Assembly (NCBI GenBank): GCA_016791325.1
Contig: JAEUMU010000038.1
Coordinates: forward strand, 1 to 21,953
Direction of reading: 5' to 3'
DNA length: 21,953 bases
From: Hyphomonadaceae bacterium
GTDB lineage: Bacteria; Pseudomonadota; Alphaproteobacteria; Caulobacterales; Aquidulcibacteraceae
Shown here piece by piece: positions 20,746-21,953 of the stretch. The notes below the pieces were generated by a model. The model had not been told where the DNA came from, did no database searches, and worked only from the letters and a program-made list of their open reading frames with translations. How positions within the stretch are numbered: position 1 is the first letter of the stretch; each line of letters starts with the position of its first letter. A program made the position numbers and the translations under genes.

Positions 20746-21953
20746 ATGACGAGCCCCTACCCTGGCAGCCCGGAAATGCACGCCGGCCTCAACGGCGGCG
20801 CGATCGCGCTGATCGACGGCGAAACGCAGATCAGTTTCGCACATTGGAACGCGATCGCCGATCGCATGGCCGACCGGCTGCTGCAGCTTGGCCTGAAAGC
20901 GGGAGACCGCATCGCCGTGCGCATGAATGTGCGTCACGAATGGTTCTTCATCCATGCTGCGGCCAGCAAGATCGGCGCGGGAATCGTTGGCGTGAATCAC
21001 CGCCTCGCCGGGCCCGAGGTGACTTACATGCTGGAAGACAGCGCGCCCGCTGCGTTCATTCTCGACGATGCCGAACCGGGGCCGCTGATCGAAGCCTGGC
21101 GCGGCCTAAACCGCGGCCCCGTCATCAGCATGATGCCGGCGGCAGGCGCCGAGCTGTTCGACAGCCTGCTGCACGCGCCGGAGGCGCCCGCGCGCATCGC
21201 GCCAGCGCCGGCGCAGCTTGTCCTCTACACCTCAGGCACCACCGGGCGTCCGAAGGGCGTCGCGTTGCGGCCCGAGACGCTGGCGGGGCGCAAAAACGTG
21301 ATGGAGTATCGCCACCTCATCGCGTCGATCATTCCCACCGGTGCGCAGTCGCGCGCGCTGATTGTGCTGCCGTTTCATCACAGTTCCGGCCCGAACACAG
21401 CGCTCTTTTGCCTGATGGGCGGCGGGGCCGCTGTGATGGTTCGCCGGTTCGACGCTGAAAGCACGCTGGCGCTGATCCAGCGCCATCGCATCACGCATAT
21501 GATGGCTGTGCCTACGATGCTGCACCGCATCCGCACGCTCGCGCCGGAGGTCGTCGCCAAATACGACGTGCGTTCGCTCACCTATCTCACCACCGGTGCG
21601 GCGGCTGTGCCGCACAGCCTCAAACTCTGGGCGCTCGATTTCTTCGGACCGCAATGCCAACTGTTTGAAGGCTACGGCATGAGCGAGACGATGATGATCT
21701 CCTACCTGATGCCGCATGAGCAGCGCGCCAAGCCCGGCTCCAGCGGCAAGGTTCTGCCCTTCGTCGAACTCTCGATCCGCCGCGATGGCGGCGCTCAGGC
21801 GCTGCCCGCTGGCGAGGTGGGCGAAGTCTGTGTCCGCACGCCCATGATGATCGACGGCTATCTCAATCGCGGCGCGTTGACCGCGGACGAACTGACGCCC
21901 GATGGCCTCTTCCGCACCGGCGACGTGGGCTATCTCGATCAAGACGGCTACCT
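20746..21953 (+). CDS. acyl-CoA synthetase/ligase, ANL superfamily (cut at right edge)
   Basis: From ATG 20746, preceded by AGGAGAAG and 11 bases after the thiolase stop, 402 codons are read to the window end. The large N-terminal domain is nearly complete: the P-loop-like YTSGTTGRPKG at residues 161-171, LPFHHSSG, the TTGAAAVP turn, adenylate-binding EGYGMSET at 308-315, and GDVGYLD at 392-398 with the ribose-binding Asp393. The small lid domain with the catalytic Lys lies beyond the edge. The enzyme should activate a carboxylic acid with ATP and CoA, the entry step for this cluster. The acid cannot be identified from sequence. A relation to medium-chain, cyclic or steroid acid ligases of the FadD3/FadD13 kind is plausible. 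It is the third visible gene of the rightward operon. Confidence 0.93.
   Translation, partial: MTSPYPGSPEMHAGLNGGAIALIDGETQISFAHWNAIADRMADRLLQLGLKAGDRIAVRMNVRHEWFFIHAAASKIGAGIVGVNHRLAGPEVTYMLEDSAPAAFILDDAEPGPLIEAWRGLNRGPVISMMPAAGAELFDSLLHAPEAPARIAPAPAQLVLYTSGTTGRPKGVALRPETLAGRKNVMEYRHLIASIIPTGAQSRALIVLPFHHSSGPNTALFCLMGGGAAVMVRRFDAESTLALIQRHRITHMMAVPTMLHRIRTLAPEVVAKYDVRSLTYLTTGAAAVPHSLKLWALDFFGPQCQLFEGYGMSETMMISYLMPHEQRAKPGSSGKVLPFVELSIRRDGGAQALPAGEVGEVCVRTPMMIDGYLNRGALTADELTPDGLFRTGDVGYLDQDGY

Noticed and set aside
20746..21953. Classification of the ligase as a luciferase-like or peptide-synthetase adenylation domain
   Set aside because: The motifs fit the whole ANL superfamily, but the operon of CoA-ester enzymes and lack of carrier-protein domains favour an acyl-CoA ligase.
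1..21953. Mobile elements, CRISPR arrays, tRNA or rRNA genes
   Set aside because: No transposase, integrase, regularly spaced repeats or RNA-gene motifs were seen on either strand.

Overview
The window is about 22 kb of a GC-rich chromosome with tightly packed genes. Genes overlap at ATGA, GTGA and TGATG junctions. It also carries a BigR/SqrR-type persulfide sensor, a large TonB-dependent receptor beside CoA-ester catabolic genes, and typical proteobacterial two-component genes. Together these suggest an alphaproteobacterium, possibly of the Caulobacterales/Hyphomonadaceae type; the taxon is inference. I see no rRNA, tRNA, CRISPR array, transposase or integrase.

Region 1 (1-3413): sulfur handling. 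After the start of a c-type cytochrome lipoprotein running off the left edge comes a divergent locus. A persulfide-dioxygenase-like metallo-hydrolase lies on the minus strand. On the plus strand are an ArsR-family regulator with the two BigR/SqrR cysteines, a membrane-anchored rhodanese, a TauE/SafE exporter and a small SnoaL-like protein. A perfect 7-2-7 inverted repeat sits inside the spacer of a good sigma70-like promoter between the divergent genes and is the probable operator. The expected logic is that persulfide or sulfide relieves repression, persulfide is oxidised to sulfite, and sulfite is exported.

Region 2 (3423-9725): envelope and signalling genes. A GT39/ArnT-like membrane glycosyltransferase is divergent from an OmpR-type response regulator/histidine kinase pair. 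A 379-residue protein I cannot assign, a small two-helix membrane protein and a glutathione S-transferase-like protein follow.

Region 3 (9726-12994): a strong hairpin between convergent genes, an outer-membrane beta-barrel protein, a secreted SOUL-type protein, the C-terminal remnant of an EgtD-like histidine methyltransferase, and an orphan membrane histidine kinase whose ATP-binding motifs are eroded.

Region 4 (13122-21953): a divergent catabolic cluster, the most interesting part. Leftward are TonB-dependent receptor, SDR dehydrogenase, enoyl-CoA hydratase, acyl-CoA dehydrogenase and nitronate-monooxygenase-like flavoprotein. Rightward are a DUF35 zinc-ribbon/OB protein, a thiolase-fold protein without its cysteines and an acyl-CoA ligase cut by the right edge. 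Read together: import of a hydrophobic or bulky acid, CoA activation, desaturation, hydration, oxidation and C-C cleavage. The thiolase-fold/DUF35 pair may be an aldolase of the Ltp2/ChsH2 kind, and the dehydrogenase has Asp at the usual Glu position. That combination points to an unusual, perhaps cyclic or branched, substrate. The substrate itself cannot be read from the sequence.
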